This document shows, one piece after another, positions 55,138 through 64,000 of a stretch of 64,000 nt of DNA. A program made the position numbers and the translations under genes. Each line of letters starts with the position of its first letter. Position 1 is the first letter of the stretch. The notes beneath the pieces were generated by a model that had not been told where the DNA came from, did not search any database, and worked only from the letters and a program-made list of their open reading frames with translations. This DNA comes from Candidatus Hydrothermales bacterium. Lineage in GTDB: Bacteria > Hydrothermota > Hydrothermia > Hydrothermales > JAJRUZ01. The DNA lies in NCBI GenBank assembly GCA_039630235.1, contig JBCNVI010000003.1:140274-204273 (forward strand). Reading direction: 5' to 3'.

Positions 55138-56828
55138 TCTTCTTCCCTTATCATAGGTATTTTTATTTTATTTTTCTTTGCTATCTTAATTGAGATTTCA
55201 TATCCGGCATCTGCGTGTCTTACTATTCCTAAACCAGGATCGTTTCTTAGAACTCTTTCTATTTTTTCCTCTGAGAGCTTAGTACCGTCTGCAACAACTA
55301 CCTGTCCAGCATGGATAGAGTAACCTATCCCAACACCTCCGCCATGATGTAGGGAAACCCAGGAGGCACCGGAGGCAGTATTTAAAAGCGCATTTAAAAC
55401 AGGCCAATCAGCAATAGCATCAGAACCATCTAACATACCCTCAGTTTCCCTGTTAGGAGAAGCAACAGAACCTGTATCTAAGTGATCTCTTCCTATTACA
55501 ATTGGGGCTTTTACTTTATTTTCCCTTACAAGCCTGTTAAAAAGAATTCCAGCCTTTTCTCTTTCTCCATATCCAAGCCAACAGATACGAGCAGGCAAAC
55601 CTTGGAACGGCACCTTTTCCTGAGCTAACTTTATCCATCTTCTTAAAGACTCATTTTCAGGGAAAAGTTCAAGTATTAACTTATCAGTTATGTAAATATC
55701 TTCCTTATCTCCTGAGAGAGCTACCCACCTGAAGGGCCCCTTTCCTTCACAAAATAGGGGTCTTATAAACTCTATAACAAATCCTGGAACTTTAAATGCA
55801 TCTTCTACGCCTGCTTCTTTTGCTCTTCCTCTTATGTTGTTACCATAATCAAAGGCAATAGCTCCTCTTTTTTGCATCTCTAAGATTGCCTCCATATGTC
55901 TTGCTATTGATTCGTAAGATCTTTTGAGGTAATCCTCTGGATTTTTCCTTCTTAACTCTAAGGCCTCTTCTAAAGTCATTCTGCCGGGAACATAGCCGTT
56001 TAGTGGATCATGAGCTGATGTCTGGTCAGTAACTACATCTGGAATTATTCCTCTTCTTACAAGTTCGGGATGAATATCTGATGCATTTCCTACAAGTCCA
56101 ACTGATCTTGGTATTTTCTTTTTGAGAGCTTCATCTACAAGTCTTAGGGCTTCCTCAAGGTTATATACCATAAATTCACAGAATCCCTGTCTTAATCTTC
56201 TTTCGATTTTTTTTGGATCAACTTCTACATCTAAGATTACTCCTTCATTCATGGTGACGGCAAGAGGTTGAGCTCCTGACATACCTCCCATGCCCGCTGT
56301 TAGTACGAATTTTCCTCTTAGAGAGGAGCCAAAGTATTTTCTTGCGCATGCAGCGAATGTTTCATAGGTTCCTTGGATTATTCCCTGGGTTCCGATATAG
56401 ATCCAGGATCCTGCGGTCATCTGTCCAAACATAATTAGGCCTTTAGCTTCGAGCACAGTGAAGTAGTCTTGAGTTGCCCATTTTGGGACAAGTAAGGAAT
56501 TAGCGATTAGCACTCTTGGAGCCCACTCATGGGTTTTGAATACACCTACAGGTTTACCTGATTGAATCAAAAGGGTTTCATCGTTCTCAAGTTCTAGAAG
56601 TTCTCTTACAATTGCGTAGAAGCATTCCCAATTTCTTGCTGCCTTTCCGGTTCCTCCGTAAACGATTAGTTCTTCTGGTTTTTCAGCTACCTCATGGTCT
56701 ACATTATTCATCAGCATTCTTAGAGCTGCCTCTTGTATCCACCCCTTTGCGTTTAGTTTATTGCCTCGGGGTGCTTTAATTTTCCCCGGCTCCATCTTTA
56801 AAAGTTCTATAGTTTTTTTCATTTTCAT
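55134..56828 (-). CDS. hutU: Urocanate hydratase
   Basis: Hydrates urocanate in histidine degradation, using tightly bound NAD+. Typical blocks: [60 protein letters not shown] and [17 protein letters not shown]. Length 564 aa is normal. No hutH, hutI or ftcD is nearby. It is the first gene of the hutU-parA-parB-... operon, an unusual place for a catabolic gene. A TATAAT box lies 20 nt upstream of the start. Confidence 0.95.
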   Translation of the reverse strand: MKMKKTIELLKMEPGKIKAPRGNKLNAKGWIQEAALRMLMNNVDHEVAEKPEELIVYGGTGKAARNWECFYAIVRELLELENDETLLIQSGKPVGVFKTHEWAPRVLIANSLLVPKWATQDYFTVLEAKGLIMFGQMTAGSWIYIGTQGIIQGTYETFAACARKYFGSSLRGKFVLTAGMGGMSGAQPLAVTMNEGVILDVEVDPKKIERRLRQGFCEFMVYNLEEALRLVDEALKKKIPRSVGLVGNASDIHPELVRRGIIPDVVTDQTSAHDPLNGYVPGRMTLEEALELRRKNPEDYLKRSYESIARHMEAILEMQKRGAIAFDYGNNIRGRAKEAGVEDAFKVPGFVIEFIRPLFCEGKGPFRWVALSGDKEDIYITDKLILELFPENESLRRWIKLAQEKVPFQGLPARICWLGYGEREKAGILFNRLVRENKVKAPIVIGRDHLDTGSVASPNRETEGMLDGSDAIADWPVLNALLNTASGASWVSLHHGGGVGIGYSIHAGQVVVADGTKLSEEKIERVLRNDPGLGIVRHADAGYEISIKIAKKNKIKIPMIREED

Positions 56829-56882
56829 ACTCTTTAGGGCTTATAAATATTATAAGTGGAAATTTATCTTTTTTTCTAAATT

Positions 56883-58200
56883 TTAATTTATTATACCTGC
56901 CATCTGTTTTAAAATTTTTATCCTTTTTTCTAGGAGTGGATGGGTTGACATAAAGTTTGCAAAAAGATTTTCTATTTCGTTTAGTTCTGATTTTAATGGA
57001 TCTACGATACACATATGGGATATCCCCCTTATTTTCCATTTACTAGGTATCTGAAGGGATGAAATTTTTTTCAAGGGCCTTAGCTAAAGATAGTGGGTTT
57101 CTTGTTAATTCAGCTGAGCTTGCATCAGCAAGATACTCTCTTGATCGAGATATTGCAAAGAATGTGAGTCTTGCAAATAGTGGGCCTAAAATTGAAAGAA
57201 TAAAAAGTAAAACTATAATTAAAGGGATAAGTATTGGCACTCTTTTAGATCTTATTACTCTCGCTCTAGAAATTTTGCTCATCTTAAAAAGGTTTGATGT
57301 AGGCAATCTATAGGATAAATCAGATAGAAGAACAATAGCTCCGACAAGTGTTGCTGCTACGGTCATAACAAGAACATCTCTATTTCTTATGTGTGAAATT
57401 TTATGTCCAATAACACCCTGAAGTTCCTCTCTGTTTAAAAGTTCCAAAAGTCCCCTTGTAACCACAATAGAGGAGTTTTCTGGATTTTTGCCAGTAGCAA
57501 AGGCATTGGGAATTTCTATATCAATTATGTAAACCTTTGGTATTGGAAGTCCAGAGGCTATTTTCATTTCTTCCACAACATTCAGGAGAGTTTTTTCCTT
57601 AAGATCTGAGGGATTCGGTTCTCTTGTACCTGCGACTTTTAAGATTATGCTATCTCCAAATTTGTATGAAATAAAAGAATTTAAAGTTGAAAAGAGGAAA
57701 GCTATTGTGGTAAAAAGGGGTATTTTTGTAACTAAAGGGAAAACTTGAATTTCAGTATTGTAGATCATGACTGAATCATTAAAGTGTTGTCTTTCAAAGG
57801 CAATTCTATTTTTTGTATGTATCAATTCTTCTTGGAGTTTTAGAACGTTTTCGTTTGCCTTTAATTCAGGATAGTTTTCAAATAATGCAAAAAGTCTTGT
57901 TATTAATCCCCCCTAATTCTCTTTCAGCTTCTTGTATTTTCTTAATGTCGTGAGCCTCAAGGGCTTTAACTGCCTTTGACCTTGCCTTGATTATTTTCTG
58001 TAAGGTTTCTTACTCATATTTCATATAACCCTTTACAGCGTTTATAAGATTCGGTATTAAATCGTGTCTTCTTTTAAGCTGAACATCTATTTGAGACCAC
58101 GCATTTTCCACCCTCAATTTGAGCTTTATAATTTTGTTATAAAGGCCAACAAAAAAATTAAAATCAAAAGAAAAATAGCTAAAACTATCAGGTAAACCAT
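56883..58200 (-). pseudogene. Fused and decayed lemA-htpX
   Basis: Reading leftward, the ATG at 58200 starts a LemA signal/membrane segment. LemA continues after a frameshift in an A/T run near 58151-58157 ([20 protein letters not shown]), has an in-frame TAA at 58010-58012 and shifts again in a run of six G at 57908-57913. LemA then joins HtpX without a break: YNTEIQVFP is followed by the second HtpX helix, so the LemA tail and the HtpX N-terminus are gone. HtpX continues to 57043, shifts in a run of seven A at 57065-57071 and ends with STHPLLEKRIKILKQM. The zinc-protease motif is HKISH (57391-57405) instead of HExSH. Several independent lesions argue for a dead gene. Confidence 0.85.
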
Positions 58201-58223
58201 AACTGAATTATATTAGTTTCAAC

Positions 58224-58253
58224 TTGAAAACTTCAATTTAAATTTAATATTAT
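58224..58253 (+). promoter_or_regulatory. Promoter of the zinc-ribbon operon
   Basis: TTGAAA at 58224-58229 and TATTAT at 58248-58253 with an 18-bp spacer, in the gap between the dead lemA and the zinc-ribbon gene. Transcription would start near 58260, leaving a ~26-nt leader that contains an AAGGAG ribosome site before the TTG start. Confidence 0.55.
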
Positions 58254-58285
58254 TTAATTTCACGCAATTTAAAAAGGAGAAAAAA

Positions 58286-59032
58286 TTGGGTTTTGATAAG
58301 GACACTTTAGAAAGAATTCTTGCCCTACAGGAAGTTGATAGAGTAATTTTTTCTCTGAAAGAAAGACTCTCGAAATTGCCAAATCTGATTGAAGAAAAAA
58401 AGAAAGAGATAGCTGAGATGGAAAAAAGAATAAAAAGCGAAGAGGAAGAAATAAGAGCTATGGAAAAAGAAATTAAAGGCCTATATCTTGATCTTGAAGA
58501 TACAGAAGAGGCAATAAAAAAGTACATGAGAGACCTTATGAATGTTAAAACTAACGAAGAATATAGAGCCGTCCAAAGTGAAATTGAATATTCAAAAAGA
58601 AAGAAGTTAGAACTTGAAGAAGATATCCTTTTAAAAGAGGAAAAGTTAGAAGAAAAAAAGAAGCGGTTTCAAAGTTTTAAAAGCGAAACTCTAAGAGAGA
58701 TTGAAGAAGAAAGGGGAAAATTAAAAAAGATGGAGGAGGAAAGATTAGAGATTCCAAAGAGGCTTGAGGAAGCTATTGATCTGAGAAAAAGGAGAGCAAT
58801 GGTTATTGATAAAATTGCCCTAGAAGAATACGAGAGGATCCTCGATGGAAGGGGTTATCCGGCAGTCTGCGAAGTTGAGCTAAAGGTAGAGGGAAACGAA
58901 AGAAAGTTCTTTTGTACCGGATGTAGTTCTCAAATTCCTTTTTATACCGTTGATGAGATTATAAAAACAGATAGCACAAGTTACTGCCACTACTGCGGAA
59001 GAATAATATTTATTAAAAAGGGCACCATATGA
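58286..59032 (+). CDS. Coiled-coil protein with C-terminal C4 zinc ribbon
   Basis: A 248-aa cytosolic protein: a long antiparallel coiled coil (about 15-170), then a zinc-ribbon with Cys pairs FCTGC and YCHYC. This is the CT398/DUF164 family, found next to RNA or secretion genes in many bacteria, with possible nucleic-acid or protein binding. The start is TTG with AAGGAG 7 nt upstream. It overlaps the HIT gene by 4 bp. Confidence 0.85.
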   Translation: MGFDKDTLERILALQEVDRVIFSLKERLSKLPNLIEEKKKEIAEMEKRIKSEEEEIRAMEKEIKGLYLDLEDTEEAIKKYMRDLMNVKTNEEYRAVQSEIEYSKRKKLELEEDILLKEEKLEEKKKRFQSFKSETLREIEEERGKLKKMEEERLEIPKRLEEAIDLRKRRAMVIDKIALEEYERILDGRGYPAVCEVELKVEGNERKFFCTGCSSQIPFYTVDEIIKTDSTSYCHYCGRIIFIKKGTI

Positions 59033-59511
59033 AAAAGCTTTGGGCCCCTTGGAGAATAAGCTATATAAAAGCTCTCGAGACAGAAAAAGGGTGTATATTT
59101 TGTTCTAAACCTCGGGAAGATGACGATAAAAAGAATTTAATTTTAAAGAGGGGAAAAAAAAGTTTTGTAATACTTAATAAGTTCCCCTATAACTCAGGTC
59201 ACCTAATGATAGCCCCTTTTAGGCACATAGGGAGATTAGAAAGTTTAAAGGATGACGAAATATTAGAGATGATGGATTTTCTGAGGTTGTCTATAAAAAT
59301 ACTAAAGAAAAAATTAAAACCTCACGGATTTAACATAGGAATTAACATAGGGAAGGTTGCAGGAGCTGGTTATCCAGGCCATATACATATACATGTAGTG
59401 CCAAGATGGAACGGCGACACAAATTTTATGCCAGTAATAGGAGACACAAAGGTAATACCAGAGGAGATAGATAGGACCTTTGAATACCTATATCCCCTTT
59501 TTAATGAGTAG
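59029..59511 (+). CDS. HIT-family hydrolase or phosphorylase (Ap4A phosphorylase-like)
   Basis: A histidine-triad nucleotide-binding enzyme. N-terminal LWAPWRISYIK and CIFC zinc-like pair, middle NKFPYNSGHLMIAPFRH, and the catalytic HIHIHVVPRW. The 160-aa size and the LWAPWR start are typical of the actinobacterial/thermophilic Ap4A phosphorylase-like group. The natural substrate is not certain. It overlaps the next gene by 8 bp. Confidence 0.88.
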   Translation: MKKLWAPWRISYIKALETEKGCIFCSKPREDDDKKNLILKRGKKSFVILNKFPYNSGHLMIAPFRHIGRLESLKDDEILEMMDFLRLSIKILKKKLKPHGFNIGINIGKVAGAGYPGHIHIHVVPRWNGDTNFMPVIGDTKVIPEEIDRTFEYLYPLFNE

Positions 59512-60514
59512 TATAGAAAGCAAGTTAATAAGAATTGTTAAAAATTTTAAAGGAAAAAAGATTAAGGTTGTAGGGGACATAATTCTTGATGAGTATATTT
59601 TTGGAGATGTAGAGAGAATTTCGCCTGAGGCACCTGTTCCAATAGTAGTTGTCAAAGAAAAGAAGTACAACCTCGGAGGTGCTGCAAATGTTGCCTGGAA
59701 TATAAAAGCCCTCGGTGGAGAACCTGAGCTATATGGAGTAATAGGAGATGACCACTCTTCAGAAATACTTCTAAATTTGTTGGATAAAAAAGAAATAAAA
59801 ACAAACGGAATAATTAAGGCTCCATCAAGACCTACTACAAGAAAAACAAGAGTAATAGGTCAACACCAACAGATCGTAAGGATAGATGAAGAAACAACAG
59901 AACCTATTAAATTTTCTCAAAGAAAAATTATCCTGGAAAAATTTTTAGAAAACGAAGATTTTACTGCTGTTATATTTGAAGATTACGAAAAGGGAACTAT
60001 TTCAAAAGAACTTGTAAGTGAGATTGTAAAGAGAAATAAAAAAAAGATTATTACTTGCGATCCTAAAAAGCATAACTTCAGCTTCTATAAAAAAATTAGC
60101 ATGCTTAAACCTAATAGGAAAGAACTTGAGTTTGTAGCAAGGAGGGAGCTAAAGAGTGAAGCTGACATGGTAAAGGAGATTGAGAAACTCTCTAGAAGGC
60201 TAGATATACCTCTTATTCTTTTAACATTAGGTGATAAAGGAATGATTTTAAAGGATAATGAAAGTGTTTATAGAATTCCTTCTCTTGAGGTGGAGGTTTA
60301 TGATGTTACAGGTGCAGGCGATACGGTAATTGCCTCCTTTACACTTTCGATGGTTTCAGATTCAAATCCCCTTGAGGCAGCGCTTATCTCAACAATTGCA
60401 GCAGGTATTGAGGTAACAAAACTTGGTGCTTCAGCCGTATTTCCCGATGAACTTATTGAAATGATTAACAAAAGATCCTCAGAAATATATAGGGGAATTA
60501 GGAAAATAAAATGA
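59504..60514 (+). CDS. D-glycero-beta-D-manno-heptose-7-phosphate kinase-like (RfaE1/HldE kinase domain)
   Basis: A PfkB-family sugar kinase. IKVVGDIILDEYIFGDVERISPEAPVPIV, NLGGAANVAWNIKALGG and the catalytic DVTGAGDTVIASF match the kinase half of HldE. The adenylyltransferase half is absent, as in organisms with separate RfaE1 and RfaE2. I chose the ATG at 59504 (8 bp overlap with the HIT gene) rather than an upstream start. With msbA downstream it suggests LPS-type heptose in the envelope. A general ribokinase-like sugar kinase is the alternative. Confidence 0.82.
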   Translation: MSSIESKLIRIVKNFKGKKIKVVGDIILDEYIFGDVERISPEAPVPIVVVKEKKYNLGGAANVAWNIKALGGEPELYGVIGDDHSSEILLNLLDKKEIKTNGIIKAPSRPTTRKTRVIGQHQQIVRIDEETTEPIKFSQRKIILEKFLENEDFTAVIFEDYEKGTISKELVSEIVKRNKKKIITCDPKKHNFSFYKKISMLKPNRKELEFVARRELKSEADMVKEIEKLSRRLDIPLILLTLGDKGMILKDNESVYRIPSLEVEVYDVTGAGDTVIASFTLSMVSDSNPLEAALISTIAAGIEVTKLGASAVFPDELIEMINKRSSEIYRGIRKIK

Positions 60515-61824
60515 AAGTTTTAATAGTGGAAGATGATGAGATCCAGGGAAAGACTTTAGAAGAGATATTAAGAGAGAAGGGATTTAAAGTTAGGTTCACC
60601 TCTGATCCTTTAAGTGCCCTTTATTTATTTAGGAAAGGCTATAGGACTGTACTTTTAGATTTAAAAATGCCCCAGATGAATGGAATTGAGCTTATGAAAA
60701 AGATGAAAGAAGAGGGTGAAGGTAAGTTTCTGATAATAACAGCACATGGATCTATTGAATCCGCCGTTAATGCCTTAAAAGAGGGCGCATTTGATTATTT
60801 CACAAAACCTCTTGATATCGAAAAATTGTTAAACACTTTAAAACAGTTAGAGGAGAGAGAAAAATTAGAGTTTGAGGTTGAATATTTAAAGGAGGAGCTT
60901 AAAAAGATTAAATTTGAAGATTTTATAGTTGTTAGTGAGAAGATGAAAAAAATTTTTTATGATGCTGAGAAGGTCGCAAGGACAGATGCGACAGTACTTA
61001 TAACTGGTGAAAGTGGTGTTGGAAAAGAGGTTCTTGCAAGATATATACATACAAAAAGTGGAAGAAAAGGGAATTTTGTTACGATCTCTTGCACAGCCAT
61101 ACCTTCAGAACTACTTGAAGCTGAACTTTTTGGGTATGAAAAGGGTGCCTTTACAGGAGCTAATAAAAGCAAAAAGGGTAAATTTGAGTTAGCAGATGAG
61201 GGCACCTTGTTTTTAGATGAGATAGGAGATATGCCTTTAAACTTACAGTCAAAAATTTTGAGGTTTTTGCAAGATAAAACTGTTGAAAGACTTGGTTCTC
61301 TTGAGAGTTTTGAGATTAATACAAGAATTATCTGTGCAACTAACAAAGACTTAGAAAAATTGGTGAGAGAAGGTAAGTTTAGAGAGGATCTTTATTATCG
61401 TATAAACGTAATAAGTTTTAACGTACCTCCTTTAAGAGAAAGAAGGGAGGAAATTTTGTCCCTTTTTGATTTTTATTTAGAAAAGTTTTCAAGAAAGTAT
61501 AATTTAAAAAAGCCTATTCTTTCTGAGAGGGTAAAAAAGAAGCTACTTTTATATTCTTTTCCTGGTAACGTGAGAGAGCTTATAAATTTAGCAGAAAGGG
61601 TTGTTCTTTTGAGACATGGTGAGGTTATAGAGGCTATTCCTGAGATAGAGAAAGAGGAGGAGTGTGAGCCATTGACACTTGAGGAGTTTGAGAAAAGGCA
61701 TATTGAGAAGGTTTTAAAAGTGGCAAGGGGGAAGTTAACAAAGGCTGCAGAGATTTTAGGTATTCACAGAAATACACTAAGGGAGAAGTTAAAAAAGTAT
61801 GGGATAAAATTTGAAGAAAATTAA
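60511..61824 (+). CDS. Sigma-54-dependent response regulator (NtrC family)
   Basis: REC domain (1-120) with phospho-acceptor Asp50 in LLDLKMPQMNG. AAA+ domain (about 130-370) with GESGVGKE, the sigma-54 contact loop GAFTGA and a Walker B/sensor stretch FLDEIGDMP. Fis-type HTH at the end (AAEILGIHRNTLREKLKKYG). Length 437 aa. It activates sigma-54 promoters when phosphorylated. No histidine kinase is adjacent, so it is an orphan in this window. It overlaps hldE-like by 4 bp and msbA by 1 bp. Confidence 0.94.
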   Translation: MKVLIVEDDEIQGKTLEEILREKGFKVRFTSDPLSALYLFRKGYRTVLLDLKMPQMNGIELMKKMKEEGEGKFLIITAHGSIESAVNALKEGAFDYFTKPLDIEKLLNTLKQLEEREKLEFEVEYLKEELKKIKFEDFIVVSEKMKKIFYDAEKVARTDATVLITGESGVGKEVLARYIHTKSGRKGNFVTISCTAIPSELLEAELFGYEKGAFTGANKSKKGKFELADEGTLFLDEIGDMPLNLQSKILRFLQDKTVERLGSLESFEINTRIICATNKDLEKLVREGKFREDLYYRINVISFNVPPLRERREEILSLFDFYLEKFSRKYNLKKPILSERVKKKLLLYSFPGNVRELINLAERVVLLRHGEVIEAIPEIEKEEECEPLTLEEFEKRHIEKVLKVARGKLTKAAEILGIHRNTLREKLKKYGIKFEEN

Positions 61825-63611
61825 TGAAAATTTATATCAAGTTATTTAGTTTTTTTAAAGAGCATTTAGTTTTATTAATTTTAACAATTTTTTTTACGGT
61901 TTTGTTTTCACTTGTAAATGGTTTTTCTATTACGATGGTTTCGCCCTTTGTGCGTATAATTTTTGGGGGGGAAACAAGTTCAGAAAGCTCTATTATTAAT
62001 ACATTTTTAAGAGTAGTTGAAAAATTTGTCTTAACCGAAAGCAAAGTTGAGTCTGTGAAGAGGTTGTGTTATATTTTAGTTTTTATATTTGCCCTAAAGG
62101 CTCTTTTAGGCTATTTATCGAAATTCTTATCTTTCTTATTTCAGGAGAGAATTTCGCGTGATTTAAGAAATGCGCTTTTTTCAAAATTTCTGAATTTGCC
62201 ACTAATTTATTTTTCGAAGATAAAAACAGGTGCTCTTGTTTCAAGATTTACTCATGATCTTACTATTGTAAGGTATGCTTTATCAGAGGGTTTAATCCAG
62301 TTTTTTAGGGAGTTACTTAACGTTTCAGTTTATTTAGTTATAGCCTTTTGGGCTTCACCGATTCTTACCTTGGTTTCTCTGATCATTTTTCCCTTTGCTT
62401 TCCTATTTATACAGATTTCCTCTAAGGTATTAAGGAGAAGAGCAAAGAGAGCGCAAGAGAGGATGGGAGAAATTGGATCAAGGGCGCAAGAAATTCTCTT
62501 AAATCTTAAAATAGTTAAGTCATTTGTAAGAAAAAAAGAAGAAATAGAAAAGTTTAAGTCTGAAACCGAGAGATTTTATAAGGCGCATGTTAAATACGAA
62601 AGGCTTTCGATTTTAACTCCCCATCTAACTGAGCTTGTAGGTGCTATAATGGCGGCGCTTATGCTTTATATTGGTGGAGTAATGATTTTTAATTATAAGC
62701 TTTTAGCTCCAGATAGGTTTTTTATTTTTATTGCTGCAGCGTTATCTATACTTCAGCCTCTAAAGGGATTAACACTTTCATATGCTAATTTACAGCAGGG
62801 AATAACAGCCTTAAATAGAACTTTTGATATTTTAAAAGAGAAAGAAGAAAAAAGTGGTAAAGTTTTGTTTAATGGACTAAAAAAAGGTATAGAGTTTAGG
62901 AATGTTTCTTTTTACTATGAAAAGGATAGGTGGGTATTAAGGAACATAAATTTAGTTCTTGAAAAAGGTAAGGTGTATGCCTTTGTGGGTCCGTCAGGGG
63001 CGGGAAAATCGACTCTTTTATCGCTTTTGCCGAGGTTTTATGACCCCCAGGAGGGAGAGATATTTATAGATGGAGTAAATTTAAGAGAATTTGACCTTGA
63101 TTCATTGAGATCAAAGATTGGTGTTGTGACTCAGGATGTTTCTCTTTTTTCGGGGACTATTAGAGATAATCTTTTATATGGGAATCCCGATGCTGGGGAA
63201 GATGATTTAAAAAGAGCGTTAGAAATGGCTAATCTTTCGGAGTTTGTGGCAAAGTTGCCTAAGGGAATTGATACTGATATAAAAGAGCTTGGGAAGAGTC
63301 TTTCAGGTGGTGAAAGGCAGAGGTTATCTATAGCTAGGGTATTTGTTAAAAATCCTGATATTTTAATTCTTGATGAATTCACTTCACAGCTTGATGCTCA
63401 TTCAGAGCATTTAATAAAGGAAGCTATTTATAACTTATTTAAGGGGAGAACGGCTCTTGTGATAGCTCATAGGTTATCTACTATTTTGAGGGCAGATGAG
63501 ATAATTTTGATGGATCAAGGGAAAATTTTAGATAGGGGGAAACATGAAGAGCTTCTTAAAAGATCTACCCTTTATTCTAAGTTATATGAATTACAATTTG
63601 AAAAAGTTTAG
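61824..63611 (+). CDS. msbA: MsbA-type lipid A/phospholipid ABC flippase
   Basis: A 595-aa half-transporter: six-helix membrane domain (about 1-320) and an ATPase domain with FVGPSGAGKST, Q-loop VVTQDVSLFSGTIRDN, signature LSGGERQR and Walker B ILILDEFTSQLD (Glu as catalytic base position). Best match by eye is MsbA, which flips lipid A core. Multidrug exporters of the same fold cannot be excluded. The heptose-kinase-like gene two genes upstream supports an envelope role. Confidence 0.8.
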   Translation: MKIYIKLFSFFKEHLVLLILTIFFTVLFSLVNGFSITMVSPFVRIIFGGETSSESSIINTFLRVVEKFVLTESKVESVKRLCYILVFIFALKALLGYLSKFLSFLFQERISRDLRNALFSKFLNLPLIYFSKIKTGALVSRFTHDLTIVRYALSEGLIQFFRELLNVSVYLVIAFWASPILTLVSLIIFPFAFLFIQISSKVLRRRAKRAQERMGEIGSRAQEILLNLKIVKSFVRKKEEIEKFKSETERFYKAHVKYERLSILTPHLTELVGAIMAALMLYIGGVMIFNYKLLAPDRFFIFIAAALSILQPLKGLTLSYANLQQGITALNRTFDILKEKEEKSGKVLFNGLKKGIEFRNVSFYYEKDRWVLRNINLVLEKGKVYAFVGPSGAGKSTLLSLLPRFYDPQEGEIFIDGVNLREFDLDSLRSKIGVVTQDVSLFSGTIRDNLLYGNPDAGEDDLKRALEMANLSEFVAKLPKGIDTDIKELGKSLSGGERQRLSIARVFVKNPDILILDEFTSQLDAHSEHLIKEAIYNLFKGRTALVIAHRLSTILRADEIILMDQGKILDRGKHEELLKRSTLYSKLYELQFEKV

Positions 63612-63649
63612 TTTTTTAAATGTCCTAAATTTTCTAAGAAATTTTTTCT

Positions 63650-64000
63650 CTATTCTTTTATTTTGTAATGTCCTTCATTATCAAATTCTACTATAGGAAT
63701 ACTTTTTCTTTCCTCAAAGAATTCGTATACTTCCTTAAGCCATCATAAAATCTTTTTAAAGATGGGTTTGATTCGGTCATTTTATTTATTAACTCAATAC
63801 CTTTTTCTTCATCCATCTTACAAGGGAATATGTGAACAGGAATTAATTTGTTATTGGAATATACATCAACTGCAATTATGTAAAGCTCCTTTATATTATC
63901 CTCTTCAATAGGTATACATCCGATATTTGTCCGTTTTCTTCAATTACTAATGTTTCTTCGTTTGAATTCTTAAATTTAAATATATTCTTAAATAACCTTA
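63650..64000 (-). pseudogene. Frameshifted gene remnant at the right edge, unknown function
   Basis: No intact frame exists in 63612-64000. On the minus strand one protein can be followed from the window edge through two single-base shifts (near 63920 and near 63735) to a stop at 63650. It reads ...VIEENGQI, then GCIPIEEDNIKELYIIAVDV...KLIPVHIFPCKMDEEKG, then KEVYEFFEERKSIPIVEFDN...KIKE. I do not recognise the family. The start lies outside the window. Either gene decay or sequence error could explain the shifts. Confidence 0.5.

Noticed and set aside
56776..57039. 87-codon minus-strand frame over the htpX 3' end and hutU start
   Set aside because: It is a third frame across the htpX remnant; the HtpX C-terminus is read in another frame.

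Overview
This window is 64 kb of compact, AT-rich bacterial chromosome. Genes often overlap by 4 to 50 bp, and TTG and GTG starts are common. The host looks like a diderm (Gram-negative type) bacterium. It has an MsbA-type lipid flippase, a heptose-7-phosphate-kinase-like sugar kinase, a TolC/MacA/MacB-type exporter, two lipoproteins and several outer-membrane beta-barrel-like proteins. A thermophilic anaerobe is likely but not proven: the proteins are rich in Lys, Glu and Ile, and there is a K+-dependent-type membrane pyrophosphatase, an indolepyruvate:ferredoxin oxidoreductase and an inositol-phosphate synthase. The gene mix would fit a deep candidate lineage such as WOR-3/Hydrothermae. That placement is an impression only, because no rRNA is present.

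Layout. 15-2409 (+): TGS-domain GTPase and thiI. 2424-8847 (-): one operon, speD, tlpA-like, prs, rplY, pth, hppA, pyrB. 8963-17232 (+): rsmI, a phosphatidylinositol-phosphate-synthase-like gene, ino1, tmk, ctpA, nnr, a propeller protein and a sugar-phosphate transferase. 17249-20641 (-): rsmD, coaD, obg, a HEAT-like gene, dprA. 20689-25628: a membrane coiled-coil protein (+), then (-) an HhH/barrel protein, a polyprenyl synthase, tRNA-Ser and a diguanylate cyclase. 25670-34238 (+): ZIP transporter, split MacAB/TolC-type exporter, eno, ftsB-like, folD, site-2 protease. 34222-36852 (-): iorA, iorB, a YfiM-like gene. 36949-41306 (+): initiator tRNA, trxA, gatCAB, fabL-like reductase. 41309-49913 (-): acyl-CoA dehydrogenase; the rpmH-rnpA-yidD-yidC-jag-mnmE cluster; lipoprotein, barrel protein and cutA. 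49930-58200 (-): tRNA-Lys, a possible small RNA, then hutU-parA-parB-M42 peptidase-barrel-accA-DUF4388, and a fused lemA/htpX pseudogene. 58286-63611 (+): zinc-ribbon protein, HIT protein, heptose-kinase-like gene, NtrC-type regulator, msbA. A frameshifted gene remnant runs off the right edge.

Most genes are housekeeping: translation, tRNA modification, lipid and cell-envelope synthesis, chromosome partition and amino-acid catabolism. The least ordinary signals are non-coding. (1) An 11-bp motif, GGTTCNANTCC, identical in form to a tRNA T-arm, sits 10-31 nt upstream of six gene starts, always in the sense direction. At three of them it is followed after 7 nt by a -10-like WTAGAWA. (2) Several promoters place the -10 box about 6 nt from the ATG, which suggests leaderless mRNAs. 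(3) A fused, decayed lemA-htpX gene has lost its catalytic Glu (HKISH). (4) A strong minus-strand terminator at 50034-50067 may close a small RNA. I found no CRISPR array, insertion sequence, phage or defence system.
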